A DNA stretch of 64,000 bases from Clostridiales bacterium FE2011 (GTDB lineage: Bacteria > Bacillota > Clostridia > Christensenellales > Aristaeellaceae). The translations under genes and the position numbers were made by a program. The notes under the pieces were generated by a model, which saw nothing but the letters and a program-made list of their open reading frames with translations, ran no database searches and had not been told where the DNA came from. The first letter of the stretch is position 1. Each line of letters starts with the position of its first letter. The stretch spans positions 3,038,001 through 3,102,000 of the forward strand of contig CP069418.1 of NCBI GenBank assembly GCA_017569305.1. The letters are read 5' to 3'. Below, piece by piece: positions 22,758 to 32,062 of the stretch.

Positions 22758-23681
22758 ATGAAAAGCCGGCGCTTTCGTAAGATTGTGAGTTTGATAACAG
22801 GGGTGACCCTGTTTTTCTGCGCGCCTTTCTGTTCCGCAGCTGCGGAGTTTTATCTGGAAAATGAGTTGAATTACGTGGATGGCTCCATGGATATCAGTCA
22901 TGGTATTCCGGAAAACGCTACCGGTGTGATGGACCGCATCAAGCGTAAAGGCGTGCTTCGTGTGGCCACGGAGCCATATTTCGCGCCTCAGGAGTTTATT
23001 GATCCGGAAAAGACAGGAACGGATCAGTATGCCGGAGCGGATATGGAACTGGCCAGGCTGATTGCCTTACGGATGGGTGTGGAGCTGGAAATTGTGCCGA
23101 TGGAGTATACCCAGGTGCTGCCTGCGCTGACCGACAATCTGGTGGACCTTACAATTTCCGCCATTGCCTTTACACCCAGAAGGGCAGCAGCCTATACGAT
23201 GTCCAAAGGGTACTACTTTACCGAAAGCGCGGCAACCACTGCTTTTGTGATCAGGGAAGCGGACCGGGAACTGTACACATCCGTTGAGGATTTATCAGAT
23301 AAAACCCTGATCGTCCAGAGCAGTTCCCTGCAGGAGGCGCTGGTGGCAAAGAACGTCAGAAACTACCGGGAGCTCCGGCGTGTTTCTTCTGTACAGACCG
23401 TATATGAAGCAGTGAGACAGGGAAAGGCAGACGTTGGCATCGTCGATCTGGAAACCGCACAAACCTATATCCGGAACAATCAGGGATCGGGTCTCATTCT
23501 GGCAGAGGGCCTGTATTATGTACCGGATGAACAGTATCTTGGCAACCGGGTGGTTGCCAAAAAGGGTGAACTGCAGCTGATCTATTTTGTAAACGGCGTG
23601 ATAGATGAGGTGCTGGACAACGGAACTTATTTAAAGTGGATTGAAGACGCACAGAAACGGGCCGATGAACTGGGACTGTGA
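22758..23681 (+). CDS. Family-3 extracellular solute-binding protein
   Basis: A 307-residue periplasmic or wall-space binding protein. Residues 1-28 are a signal peptide (SLITGVTLFFCAPFCSAAAE); no lipobox cysteine follows the cleavage region. Residues about 55-300 are a SBP_bac_3 domain: DRIKRKGVLRVATEPYFAP, YAGADMELARLIALRMGVEL, QVLPALTDNLVDLTISAIAF, TPRRAAAYTMSKGYYF. These normally bind amino acids for ABC uptake, but the following genes encode no permease or ATPase. It is the first gene of a three-gene unit with the HD-GYP protein and a BMP protein, suggesting a sensing role. Confidence 0.85.
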   Translation: MKSRRFRKIVSLITGVTLFFCAPFCSAAAEFYLENELNYVDGSMDISHGIPENATGVMDRIKRKGVLRVATEPYFAPQEFIDPEKTGTDQYAGADMELARLIALRMGVELEIVPMEYTQVLPALTDNLVDLTISAIAFTPRRAAAYTMSKGYYFTESAATTAFVIREADRELYTSVEDLSDKTLIVQSSSLQEALVAKNVRNYRELRRVSSVQTVYEAVRQGKADVGIVDLETAQTYIRNNQGSGLILAEGLYYVPDEQYLGNRVVAKKGELQLIYFVNGVIDEVLDNGTYLKWIEDAQKRADELGL

Positions 23682-23705
23682 GCCGGCTGCTGAGGAGGAA
23701 CGCAG

Positions 23706-26700
23706 GTGAAGAACAGAAAAATCTTCATAGTGGCATTCAGCGTGCAGATCCTGCTGTGCCTGTTCCTGGACTGGGGAGGGGAGCAGCTGGCATCCCGTCT
23801 GAACTGGCCGATCTGGCTTGATTCAGTCGGAACGGCTCTTGCTGCCTATCTTATGGGGCCGTGGTGCGGTGCGGTAATCGGCGCAACTTATAATCTGCTG
23901 GCGTATATCCTGTACGGAAATCCCTGGTATTATGCCCTGATCAGCATCATTATTGCTGTGTTTACCGGATTTGCCGCCAGAAAGAAGTACTTGGATACGC
24001 TGCTTGGTACCCTTACAGCCGGCGCAATCCTGGCTGCGATTACTGCCGGAGGCGCTTATCCGATCAACCTGATCCTGAATCACGGAGATACGGGAAGCGC
24101 CTGGGGAAACGCTGTCATCGGCTTCCTGGGAGAAGCCGGTTTTCCGCTATGGGTAGGCCTGGGGATTGCGGAACTTTATGTGGAAGTGCTGGATAAGCTG
24201 ATCGTTCTGCTACTGATTTTCCTGCTTGTACGGTCTGTACGGATCTTCAGGCTCTGGCGGAAGGTCAGAAAGGGCAGGGGGAAATACGGATATCGCTCCG
24301 GCCTTCTTCGCAGCATTGTGCTGCTGGTTGCGGCCGGGTTGTGCTTTGCGGGCACAGGATCCGCCCCAATGGCCGCAAAGGCGGAGGATGAAGTCCTGTC
24401 CGGTGACATCAATTACAACGATTATGTGCAGACTGTCTATTCAAGCACTAACGGGCTTCCATGCGGAGAAGCCAACGATATCAATATTACCGGAGACGGG
24501 ATTATCTGGATCGGCACTTATGCCGGTCTGTACCGGTATAACGGGCGGGAATTCAAGTGGATGGACGGCTTTGATTCGGTCCGGAACGTCAACTGCCTGT
24601 ACGTGGATGAGGAAGGTCGTCTGTGGATCGGAACCAACGATAACGGTCTGTCGATTGTAATCAATGAGCAGGTTGTCAATGTAATTGACCAGAGCCAGGG
24701 ACTGCCGTCCAATTCCGTAAAGTCCATTGTCAGGAGCTCAGACGGGTATTATTACATCGGAACAACCGGGAGCATGCAGATCCTGACGCTGAACTGTGGA
24801 CTGAAAAAGCTGAGCACGCTTTCTGAAGTCGCCTATGCGGAACAGGTGACGGCTGATGATAAGGGGAATGTAGTAGCGGTAACGAATGAGGGAACCTTGT
24901 TTCTGCTCCAGCAGGGACAGATTGTCTCCTCCCGGCAGCTGCCGGAGAGGCAGACGGTTTTCAAAAGCTGTACATTCGATCCGGAGGGATATCTGCTGGC
25001 CGCCACTTCCGGCAATGAGGTGTTCCGGTTTGACGTCAGCAAAGGCTGGTTTGACCTGAAGGGCACCATCGAATGCCCGGGACTGGTGACAATCAAAAAT
25101 CTGCATTTCATGGATAACGGCGGGCTGTTCATCTGTGCGGACAACGGAATTGCCTATGTTAATACAGCCGGTGTCTACGAACGAATCAACACCAATGATT
25201 TCAACAACTCTATTGATAACATGCTGGTGGACTATCAGGGAAACCTGTGGTTCACTTCCTCCCGGCTGGGCCTGCTGCGCCTGGCAGCATCGGATTTCCG
25301 GGATATCTATTCCACTGCGGGCATGGAGAACCGGGTGACCAATACGGTAGTGCAGTGGAACGGTGCCTATTATATCGGAACGGACAAGGGCATGGATGCG
25401 GTTGATCTGAAAGGAATGTATCAGATCAACGATGCGGTGACCAGACGTTTTGCCGGCATCCGGATCCGCTGCATGATGGTGGATGCTCAGGATCACCTGT
25501 GGGTATGTACATACGGCAGTGGGCTGGTGGAACTGGAACCGGATGGCACTGAGTATGTTTATAACCGGGACAACGGAGCCTTCGGCAACCGTGCGCGCGT
25601 AGTCATTCAGCTGCGGGACGGAACGATCCTGGCGGCGGGTGATACGGGACTGAGCTATATCCGGAACCATATGATTGAACATACGATTGTCTATACCGAA
25701 GGCCGGATCAGCAGCATGGTTCTGACGATTACAGAAATGCAGGATGGAACAATCCTGGCCGGGACGGACGGAAACGGTCTGGCTGTGATTGAAAACCGTG
25801 AGGTTGTCAGGATGCTGACACGGGTCAACGGACTGAGCAGCGAAGTGATTCTCCGGACAGTACCTGATACAAAGACCGGCGGCGTATTTGTGGTTACAAG
25901 TAACGGCCTGTGCTACATGAATACGGATGAAACTATCCGTAAACTGGACAACTTCCCGTATTTCAACAACTATGATATCTGGATCAAGGGAACAGACACC
26001 CTGTTCGTGCTGTCCAGCGCCGGTATTTATACGGTGGACCGGAATGAGGTACTGAGCGGTAAAGATGAAATCTCATACGACCTCCTGGATTCACGCAGGG
26101 GCCTGAACAGCAGCCTGACGGCCAACTCATGGACCTGGTTTAACGAAGATAACGGAGAACTGTATCTGCCCTGTGATACAGGCGTGTTTGTGATCAACAC
26201 CAATACATTCTCCTCCGGAGCGAAGGTCTACAGGCTGAGTGTGCCGACAATGCGGATGGACGGTGTTGTTCACCGGGTGGACCGGAGCGTGACACAGCGG
26301 ATTCCGCGAGGTGTGAGCCGTCTGGAAATCAATCCGGAAGTGATTAACTATACCATCCAGGATCCCAATGTGGGTTATATGCTGGAGGGCTTTGATACAG
26401 AATGGACGGTTGTGCCCCAGAATTCCCTGAGCACCATTTCCTATACAAACCTGACAGCCGGAGATTATGTATTCCATCTGGCGGTGTTTGACAATAACCG
26501 GGAAAACGTGATTGTTGAACGTACATATAATATAACCAAGGAAAAGGAAATGTACGACAACAGCTGGTTTATTTTCTACATCCTTTCCGTTCCGATGTTT
26601 ACAGTGGGCTGGGTTACATGGCTGCTGGTGAAACGCCATGAACGGAAGATGCAGGAACAGCTGGAAATGGCCAACAAACAGATTGAAATGGGCAAACAAA

Positions 26701-27407
26701 CGGTTATCGCCATTGCCCGCACGGTGGACGCCAAGGACCAGCGAACCAGTGACCACAGTAAACGGGTTGCCATTTATTCGGCGCAGATTGCCCGGGCATA
26801 CGGCCTGGATGAAAAACAGTGCCGGGATATTGAATGGTCGGCCCAGATGCATGATATCGGAAAAATCGGTATACCTGACGCAATTCTGAACAAACCCGCC
26901 CGACTGACGGATGAGGAATACGCTACCATGAAGTCCCATACAACCAGGGGCGCTGAGATCCTGAAGGACTTTACGCTGCTGGACAACGTTATTGACGGTG
27001 CGCAGTATCATCATGAACGGTATGACGGGCGCGGCTATCCGAAGGGACTGAAAGGGGAGGAAATCCCTCTTTTCGCCAGGATTATCGGTGTGGCGGATGC
27101 TTTTGACGCAATGACGGCGAACCGTATCTACCGTCAGCAGATGGACTTCAGCTATGTACTGGGTGAAATGCAGCGATGCCGGGGAACTCAGTTCGATCCG
27201 AAGTTTGTGGATATCCTGCTGAAACTGATCAATGACGGAACCATTGATCTGAATAAGATTTATCATGTCCCGAAGGAAGAAAGCGACCAGGCGGAGCGTG
27301 AGGCTGCCATTGCCCGTGAAGAGAAGGAACGGCAGCGTGAAGAGGCGCCTGTCTCTCCGGGCAGTTATGCTGAAATCAAGACGACTGAGCAGGGAGGGAA
27401 AGCATGA
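23706..27407 (+). CDS. ECF-S-like membrane domain / Reg_prop propeller / HD-GYP phosphodiesterase
   Basis: A 1233-residue protein of unusual make-up. Residues 1-190 contain about six membrane helices like the S component of energy-coupling factor transporters (WLDSVGTALAAYLMGPWCGA, VIGATYNLLAYILYGNPWYY). Residues 200-225 are another hydrophobic segment. Residues about 230-865 carry repeated Reg_prop blades (GLYRYNGREFKW, GLSIVINEQ, GLPSNSVKSI, GLLRLAASDF and others), 875-945 a Y_Y_Y domain (YMLEGFDTEWTVV), 953-975 a membrane helix, and 995-1190 a cytoplasmic HD-GYP domain with HSKRV, QMHDIGKIGIPD, HHERYDGRGYPKGLKG and ADAFDAMTANR. The catalytic set is complete, so cyclic-di-GMP hydrolysis is likely. 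GTG start after GAGGAGG. Confidence 0.88.
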   Translation: MKNRKIFIVAFSVQILLCLFLDWGGEQLASRLNWPIWLDSVGTALAAYLMGPWCGAVIGATYNLLAYILYGNPWYYALISIIIAVFTGFAARKKYLDTLLGTLTAGAILAAITAGGAYPINLILNHGDTGSAWGNAVIGFLGEAGFPLWVGLGIAELYVEVLDKLIVLLLIFLLVRSVRIFRLWRKVRKGRGKYGYRSGLLRSIVLLVAAGLCFAGTGSAPMAAKAEDEVLSGDINYNDYVQTVYSSTNGLPCGEANDINITGDGIIWIGTYAGLYRYNGREFKWMDGFDSVRNVNCLYVDEEGRLWIGTNDNGLSIVINEQVVNVIDQSQGLPSNSVKSIVRSSDGYYYIGTTGSMQILTLNCGLKKLSTLSEVAYAEQVTADDKGNVVAVTNEGTLFLLQQGQIVSSRQLPERQTVFKSCTFDPEGYLLAATSGNEVFRFDVSKGWFDLKGTIECPGLVTIKNLHFMDNGGLFICADNGIAYVNTAGVYERINTNDFNNSIDNMLVDYQGNLWFTSSRLGLLRLAASDFRDIYSTAGMENRVTNTVVQWNGAYYIGTDKGMDAVDLKGMYQINDAVTRRFAGIRIRCMMVDAQDHLWVCTYGSGLVELEPDGTEYVYNRDNGAFGNRARVVIQLRDGTILAAGDTGLSYIRNHMIEHTIVYTEGRISSMVLTITEMQDGTILAGTDGNGLAVIENREVVRMLTRVNGLSSEVILRTVPDTKTGGVFVVTSNGLCYMNTDETIRKLDNFPYFNNYDIWIKGTDTLFVLSSAGIYTVDRNEVLSGKDEISYDLLDSRRGLNSSLTANSWTWFNEDNGELYLPCDTGVFVINTNTFSSGAKVYRLSVPTMRMDGVVHRVDRSVTQRIPRGVSRLEINPEVINYTIQDPNVGYMLEGFDTEWTVVPQNSLSTISYTNLTAGDYVFHLAVFDNNRENVIVERTYNITKEKEMYDNSWFIFYILSVPMFTVGWVTWLLVKRHERKMQEQLEMANKQIEMGKQTVIAIARTVDAKDQRTSDHSKRVAIYSAQIARAYGLDEKQCRDIEWSAQMHDIGKIGIPDAILNKPARLTDEEYATMKSHTTRGAEILKDFTLLDNVIDGAQYHHERYDGRGYPKGLKGEEIPLFARIIGVADAFDAMTANRIYRQQMDFSYVLGEMQRCRGTQFDPKFVDILLKLINDGTIDLNKIYHVPKEESDQAEREAAIAREEKERQREEAPVSPGSYAEIKTTEQGGKA

Positions 27408-28597
27408 TGAAAAAAATTGTGCTGACCGTCGCCATCTGTGTGATTGTACTGGCGGCTGTGTCTTTCCTGACCGGATTCTGGAACAACTCCCCGAAGATCA
27501 ATGTGACCCGCGTGGGTTTTGTCTATTCCGAAGATGAGAGTACCCCGTATACCGCCAACTTCGCCAAGGCGCAGCACGCGCTCGAAGAGGAATACGGTGA
27601 CAAAGTTGAGGTTCTCTATAAGAGCAATGTGCACAGCCGGGATTCAGAACAGCCTATACGGGATCTGATCCGGGAAGGTGTCAGGATTATCTTTATCAAC
27701 CTGGATTCGGATATTCCTGTGACATTGGCCAGGGAATTCCCGGACGTACAGTTCTGCCAGATTTCCATGCCGACAATCAGCCTGGACGGCACAACAGAAA
27801 ACTATCATACCTTTAACGGAGAAATATACCAGGCACGCTATGTGAGCGGTATTGCTGCCGGTATGAAGCTGCGGCAGCTCCTGGATAACGGAGCGTTGCT
27901 GCCGCGGGACGCATTGGTAGGATATGTCGGGGCAAATGCAAGCACAGAGGTTATTTCGGGATATACGGCTTTCCTGCTGGGTGTGCGCAGCGTGGCGCCT
28001 GAAGCGACAATGCGGGTTCGTTATACAGGCAGCTGGAGCAATTATGCGGAGGAAAAGGAACAGACACGGGAGCTGATCAATGAGGGCTGTGTGATCATTG
28101 CGCAGCATGTCAATACGATGGCCTCTGCCATAGCCTGCGAGGAAGCAGCGGCATCCGGACGGAGTGTATACCATGTGGGATACCATCAAAGCATGATGGA
28201 CGTTGCTCCGTCCTGTGCGCTGTGCAGCGTCCGGACAAACTGGGCGCCTTATGTAATCCAGGCGGTAAAAGCGGTCATCAAGGGCGAGAAAATTGAGAAT
28301 GTTGTCGAAGCACACACACACGGCCGGGATATGAGTGCCGGTTTTGAGAACGGCTGGGTGGAACTTCTGGAACTGAACAAATCAATCGCAGCGGAGGGTA
28401 CAAAGGAGAAGATTGACAACGCGATTGAGAACCTGATCAAAGGGAAGACAAAAGTCTTCAGCGGAAACTATACAGGCGTCAATCCCCTGAATCCGGCAAA
28501 TATCATTGATCTGAATGCAGGATATACCGAAAACCAGTATTCCTCCAATCCGTCCTTCGGATACGTTCTGAAGGAATGCATCACCGTGGAAAACTAA
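27404..28597 (+). CDS. BMP/PnrA-family substrate-binding protein
   Basis: A 397-residue exported binding protein. Residues 1-26 are a signal-anchor (KKIVLTVAICVIVLAAVSFL). The BMP domain covers about 35-330: VTRVGFVYSEDESTPYTANF, GVRIIFINLDSDIPVTLARE, GEIYQARYVSGIAAGMKLRQ, VGYVGANASTEVISGYTAFL. PnrA/Med-like members bind nucleosides. The ATG overlaps the HD-GYP stop (ATGA) and follows GGGAGGG, showing the two are co-translated. No transporter genes accompany it. It may be tethered to the membrane by its uncleaved N-terminus and present ligand to the propeller domain; that is inference. Confidence 0.85.
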   Translation: MMKKIVLTVAICVIVLAAVSFLTGFWNNSPKINVTRVGFVYSEDESTPYTANFAKAQHALEEEYGDKVEVLYKSNVHSRDSEQPIRDLIREGVRIIFINLDSDIPVTLAREFPDVQFCQISMPTISLDGTTENYHTFNGEIYQARYVSGIAAGMKLRQLLDNGALLPRDALVGYVGANASTEVISGYTAFLLGVRSVAPEATMRVRYTGSWSNYAEEKEQTRELINEGCVIIAQHVNTMASAIACEEAAASGRSVYHVGYHQSMMDVAPSCALCSVRTNWAPYVIQAVKAVIKGEKIENVVEAHTHGRDMSAGFENGWVELLELNKSIAAEGTKEKIDNAIENLIKGKTKVFSGNYTGVNPLNPANIIDLNAGYTENQYSSNPSFGYVLKECITVEN

Positions 28598-28601
28598 AGA
28601 C

Positions 28602-28635
28602 AATTCAGAATTCAGAATTAAGAATTCAGAATTAA
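28602..28635 (+). repeat. AATTCAN heptamer repeat tract
   Basis: Five tandem 7-base units (AATTCAG, AATTCAG, AATTAAG, AATTCAG, AATTAAC) start 4 bases after the stop of the BMP gene. The same unit recurs at several other gene ends in the window. Confidence 0.75.
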
Positions 28636-28702
28636 CAGCGTAATGCACTAATGGATCAATGCCAGACATTGCATTTACCAGCGAGAGAATATAAAACAGC
28701 AG

Positions 28703-28735
28703 AAAAATTGAGCGCGGTTCTGATGAACCGCGCTC
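28703..28735 (-). terminator. Intrinsic terminator of the SH3-protein unit
   Basis: GAGCGCGGTTC (28710-28720) pairs perfectly with GAACCGCGCTC (28725-28735), TGAT loop. On the minus strand the stem is followed by AATTTTTC, so it ends the transcript of the two minus-strand genes. Confidence 0.8.
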
Positions 28736-28750
28736 CAATGTTGTTTGGTT

Positions 28751-29008
28751 TTATTGATCCTCTCTATTTGCTCTGTGTTCCTGAATCAGGCTTTTGATCA
28801 GAGAGAAGAGGAAAAGAGGAATTCCGATGATACCGGACGGAAGCCAAATTGCGGAACAAAAGGTTCCGAACTGCAGCAGAGCATGATCATACTTCTTTGG
28901 CTGCACCAATGCGGCGGGATTCTGATCCACTGTCAGGCCAACGCCAAAGATCACAATCAACAGCAGGCCAAGAAACAGGGAAACGGCACCGGATTTTCTG
29001 CTCTTCAT
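28751..29008 (-). CDS. Small two-TM membrane protein
   Basis: An 85-residue protein with hydrophobic segments at about residues 8-26 (AVSLFLGLLLIVIFGVGLTV) and 50-72 (CSAIWLPSGIIGIPLFLFSL). GAGG lies 9 bases before the ATG, the gene starts 11 bases after the stop of the SH3 protein and is closed by a terminator, so it is probably real and cotranscribed. I recognise no family. Confidence 0.6.
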   Translation of the reverse strand: MKSRKSGAVSLFLGLLLIVIFGVGLTVDQNPAALVQPKKYDHALLQFGTFCSAIWLPSGIIGIPLFLFSLIKSLIQEHRANREDQ

Positions 29009-29019
29009 ACAGGTAATCC

Positions 29020-30234
29020 TCAGTTGAGGAACTTCTTGTGAACCCAGCCGGTGTAGCCGTTGTACTTAACCTTGGCCCAATCGCCGGAGATGGCCAGAAC
29101 TTCAACGGTATCGCCTTCCTGCAGACGGCCTACGCCATCAACGTTGGAAGACCAGTCACCCTTCTGCTTGTGGAAGTTCAGGTCATTGATATTGACGGTG
29201 GTGGTGTAGGGCTGGAACTCCTGCTTCGGAGCGGGAGTGGCGGAAGGATCCATTGTTTCAATGGCGGGAGCATCGCCGGGGGCAGCAAGCTGCAGGAAGC
29301 TGTTATCCATGTAGCCCTTCTGGCCATTATACTGGATGTAGTCCCACTTTGTGTCATGCTTCAGAACCGCTACAGGAGCACCGTAGGGAACATCAAAGAT
29401 GACGGAGTAGCCCTTGGAATTACCCTTGCGGACATGAACGGACTTCTTGTTGGCGCTGACTACGTAAGCGGTATAGGAAGTGCCGCCTTCCGGTTCGGCA
29501 GGAGCAGAAGGATCCACAACGGGAGTCGGGGCAGGAACACTGGTGGAGAGGAAACGAGTCATCATCCAGCCTTCATGTCCGTCTACCTGGACCTTATCCC
29601 ATTCAACACTGTGATAAATCACCTGTACCTGTGTTCCGCTGGGATACTCAGCAATAACGGGAGAATTGGTGCTGGCGGACTGACGAAGGTTCACTGTCCG
29701 GTAGCCGGCGTTGAAAACATACGCTGTGTAGTTTGCGTCGGTGGCAACATTGGAAGTGGATGCGTTTCCGGAAGCCTTCACCTGCTTTTTGCTGAGCAGG
29801 CCGTTCATGATATAACCGCTTCCCAGATCTCCGGCGCTGACATAGTCATACTTGGAACCATGAGAAAGAACGGTAACCTTTGTGCCCTTGGCAAGGGTAG
29901 CGACAGCGGAGAAGTTGCCATCCGGGCCCTTACGCATGGAGGTGTCATCCTTGGTAACCCAGGCCTTATAGGAACTGGCTTTGGTAATATACTTGGCAAG
30001 GACATAACCTTCTGTACCGTTGGAGAAAGTCACATAAGACCAGCCGTCTTTTGTGCTGGAAACGGTGCAGGCATAGTCCTTCCGGTAACTGCCGAGCACA
30101 TTGGCGCTGTCATCCGGCAGGTAACGCACCTTCAGAGAGGAGGTGTTAACCCGGTACCAGGTCGCAGCAGAAGCTACCCCAACCGGAATCAGCAGGGCAA
30201 GCACCAGCAGCAGTGCAATCAAACGTTTCTTCAT
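29020..30234 (-). CDS. Secreted protein with multiple bacterial SH3 domains
   Basis: A 404-residue exported protein. Residues 1-23 are a signal peptide (KKRLIALLLVLALLIPVGVA). Five SH3b-type units follow, each with a strand-turn pattern: SLKVRYLPDDSANVLGSYRK; TSMRKGPDGNFSAVATLAKG; TVNLRQSASTNSPVIAEYPS; SVHVRKGNSKGYSVIFDVPY; and the C-terminal LNFHKQKGDWSSNVDGVGRL. Proline-rich linkers (APTPVVDPSAPAEPEGG) separate the last units. Such repeats bind peptidoglycan or other wall parts; no catalytic domain is present. The start at 30234 follows GGAGGG. Its promoter region is shared with the divergent his operon. Confidence 0.85.
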   Translation of the reverse strand: MKKRLIALLLVLALLIPVGVASAATWYRVNTSSLKVRYLPDDSANVLGSYRKDYACTVSSTKDGWSYVTFSNGTEGYVLAKYITKASSYKAWVTKDDTSMRKGPDGNFSAVATLAKGTKVTVLSHGSKYDYVSAGDLGSGYIMNGLLSKKQVKASGNASTSNVATDANYTAYVFNAGYRTVNLRQSASTNSPVIAEYPSGTQVQVIYHSVEWDKVQVDGHEGWMMTRFLSTSVPAPTPVVDPSAPAEPEGGTSYTAYVVSANKKSVHVRKGNSKGYSVIFDVPYGAPVAVLKHDTKWDYIQYNGQKGYMDNSFLQLAAPGDAPAIETMDPSATPAPKQEFQPYTTTVNINDLNFHKQKGDWSSNVDGVGRLQEGDTVEVLAISGDWAKVKYNGYTGWVHKKFLN

Positions 30235-30406
30235 CAGAGTTCCCTCCCATAAAGTAATACCACTATGAAAAACCACAATGATTATATACAATATTTTTCA
30301 AAATGAAAACCCTTTTTGAAGAAATATTTACGAAAATATTATCGAAAAACAACGAAATAGTTACTTAAAGAATATACCCCTACAACATATTGTGGTAAAA
30401 AAACCC

Positions 30407-30442
30407 TTGACTTTATCACGGTAAAGCATTATCATGGTAAAG
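30407..30442 (+). promoter_or_regulatory. Promoter and tandem operators of the histidine operon
   Basis: TTGACT (30407-30412), 17 bases, TATCAT (30430-30435). Two imperfect palindromes, CTTTATCACGGTAAAG (30411-30426) and CATTATCATGGTAAAG (30427-30442), lie directly in tandem with a 16-base period across the spacer, -10 and start region. A repressor responding to histidine is a reasonable inference. The leader is too short (about 50 bases) for a T-box. Confidence 0.6.
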
Positions 30443-30495
30443 AAATTTTTCAGGAGCCGGTTTTCGAACCGATTCGTGACCATGGAGGAATGAAC

Positions 30496-31443
30496 ATGCA
30501 GATTGACGACAGCGTAATGAACGGGCAGGAGAGGATTAGTTTCCGCCTTCGTTCCCTGTATTCCGAATACGGATATGAACGCTACCGGATGAGCAAGTTT
30601 GAAGAATATGATCTGTACAGCCGGAACAAGGATTTCCTGTTTTCGGAGGCTGTTATTACCTTTACAGATACAAACGGACGCCTGATGGCACTGAAGCCTG
30701 ATGTGACGCTTTCCATTGTCAAGAACAGGAAAGACACGCCCGGAATGCTCCAGAAGCTGTATTACCATGAAAACGTCTACCGTGTTTCCGCGGCGGCGGA
30801 CGGCTTCAGGGAACAAACACAGGTAGGACTCGAATGCATGGGCAATGTTGACGGCGCCTGTATCGCAGAGGTTCTGAAGCTTGCGGCGGAAAGCCTGAGG
30901 CTTTGCTCGGAAAACTTTGTGCTGGAAATCAGCCACGTAGGTATCCTGAATGCGTTTGTGGACGCCATTGCTCCGGATCAGTCTGTGAAGAAGGCCATCC
31001 TGGAATGTGCGGGTCAGAAAAACCTCCACGGGATCAGCCGGGTATGCCGGGACAACGGCATTTCAGAGGGCGCGGAAAACGCACTGAAAGAACTGCTTGG
31101 ACTGTATGGAACACCCCGCACCGTGATGCCGAAGATCCGAGCACTGGCCGAGGAATACGGAGCCGGGGAGATGGCGGACCAGCTTGGCAGGGCAGTGGCC
31201 GGATTTACGGGAAGCGATATTGAGGACAGGATCCAGATTGACTTCTCCGCTACTGGCGACGTGAAGTATTACAACGGAATCGCGTTTAAGGGCTTTATCA
31301 GTGGTATTCCCGGGAGCGTGCTTTCCGGCGGACAGTATGACGCGCTGATGAGAAAGATGGGCAGGAAAGACCGGGCGATCGGATTTGCCGTATTCCTGGA
31401 CATGCTGGAAAGACTGACAGAGGAGGAAAACTTCCGTGCTTAA
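30496..31443 (+). CDS. hisZ: ATP phosphoribosyltransferase regulatory subunit
   Basis: A 315-residue HisRS-like paralogue that activates short HisG and mediates histidine feedback. The class II synthetase-like core is visible: YRMSKFEEYDLYSRNKDFLF, ALKPDVTLSIVKNRKDTPGM, QKLYYHENVYRVSAAADGFR and EQTQVGLECMGN (motif 2 region), and YYNGIAFKGFISGIPG, SVLSGGQYDALMRKMGRKD near the end. It lacks an anticodon-binding domain, as expected. ATG 30496 has GGAGG 7 bases upstream; ATG 30490 is too close to that site. First gene of the operon; overlaps hisG by 8 bases. Confidence 0.92.
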   Translation: MQIDDSVMNGQERISFRLRSLYSEYGYERYRMSKFEEYDLYSRNKDFLFSEAVITFTDTNGRLMALKPDVTLSIVKNRKDTPGMLQKLYYHENVYRVSAAADGFREQTQVGLECMGNVDGACIAEVLKLAAESLRLCSENFVLEISHVGILNAFVDAIAPDQSVKKAILECAGQKNLHGISRVCRDNGISEGAENALKELLGLYGTPRTVMPKIRALAEEYGAGEMADQLGRAVAGFTGSDIEDRIQIDFSATGDVKYYNGIAFKGFISGIPGSVLSGGQYDALMRKMGRKDRAIGFAVFLDMLERLTEEENFRA

Positions 31444-32062
31444 TATTGCGTTGCCCAAGGGAAGACTGGGTGAGAAAGTATATGCCATGTTCGCAAAAGC
31501 CGGTTTTGAGTGCCCTGCACTGATGGAAAACAGCCGGAAACTGATTTTTGACAATGAGGAAGCCGGCGTCAGGTATTTCTGGGTTAAGCCCTCTGACGTG
31601 GCGATTTATGTGGAACGCGGCGCAGCTGATATCGGCGTCGCCGGGAAAGATATTCTGCTGGAGTACCGGCCGGATGTATACGAACTGCTGGACCTGAACG
31701 TGGGCAAGTGCCGTATGGCGGTAGCTGCTCCGGCCGGATTCCGGGATGATATGAACCGGACACTGCGGGTTGCGACAAAGTTCTCCCGTATTGCCAGGGA
31801 TTATTACACATCGGTGGGACGGGATATCGATATTATTCATCTGAACGGTTCCATCGAGATTGCTCCGATTCTTGGACTGTCGGACGTGATTGTGGATATC
31901 GTGGAAACCGGTACAACCCTGCGGGAAAACAATCTTTCGGTGATCGAGGAGATTGTCCCGATTTCGGCGCGGCTGATTGCCAACAAGTCCGGGTTTAAGT
32001 TCCGGACGGAACAGATCGAAAAGCTGACCGAGGGACTGAGAAAGGAAGTGCAGGAAGCATGA
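31436..32062 (+). CDS. hisG: ATP phosphoribosyltransferase, short form
   Basis: A 208-residue catalytic subunit for the first step of histidine synthesis (ATP plus PRPP). Signatures are NIALPKGRLGEKVYAMFAKA at the start, GAADIGVAGKDILLEYRPDV, and DVIVDIVETGTTLRENNL, which binds PRPP. The length shows the short HisG form that lacks the C-terminal regulatory domain and needs HisZ, encoded immediately upstream. GTG start with GGAGG about 9 bases upstream, within the end of hisZ. Confidence 0.95.
   Translation: MLNIALPKGRLGEKVYAMFAKAGFECPALMENSRKLIFDNEEAGVRYFWVKPSDVAIYVERGAADIGVAGKDILLEYRPDVYELLDLNVGKCRMAVAAPAGFRDDMNRTLRVATKFSRIARDYYTSVGRDIDIIHLNGSIEIAPILGLSDVIVDIVETGTTLRENNLSVIEEIVPISARLIANKSGFKFRTEQIEKLTEGLRKEVQEA

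Noticed and set aside
28602..28635. CRISPR array in the repeat tracts
   Set aside because: Units are 7 bases with no spacers; no cas genes in the window.
30235..30495. T-box riboswitch before the his operon
   Set aside because: The promoter lies only about 55 bases before the start, leaving no room for a T-box; no specifier or T-box consensus seen.
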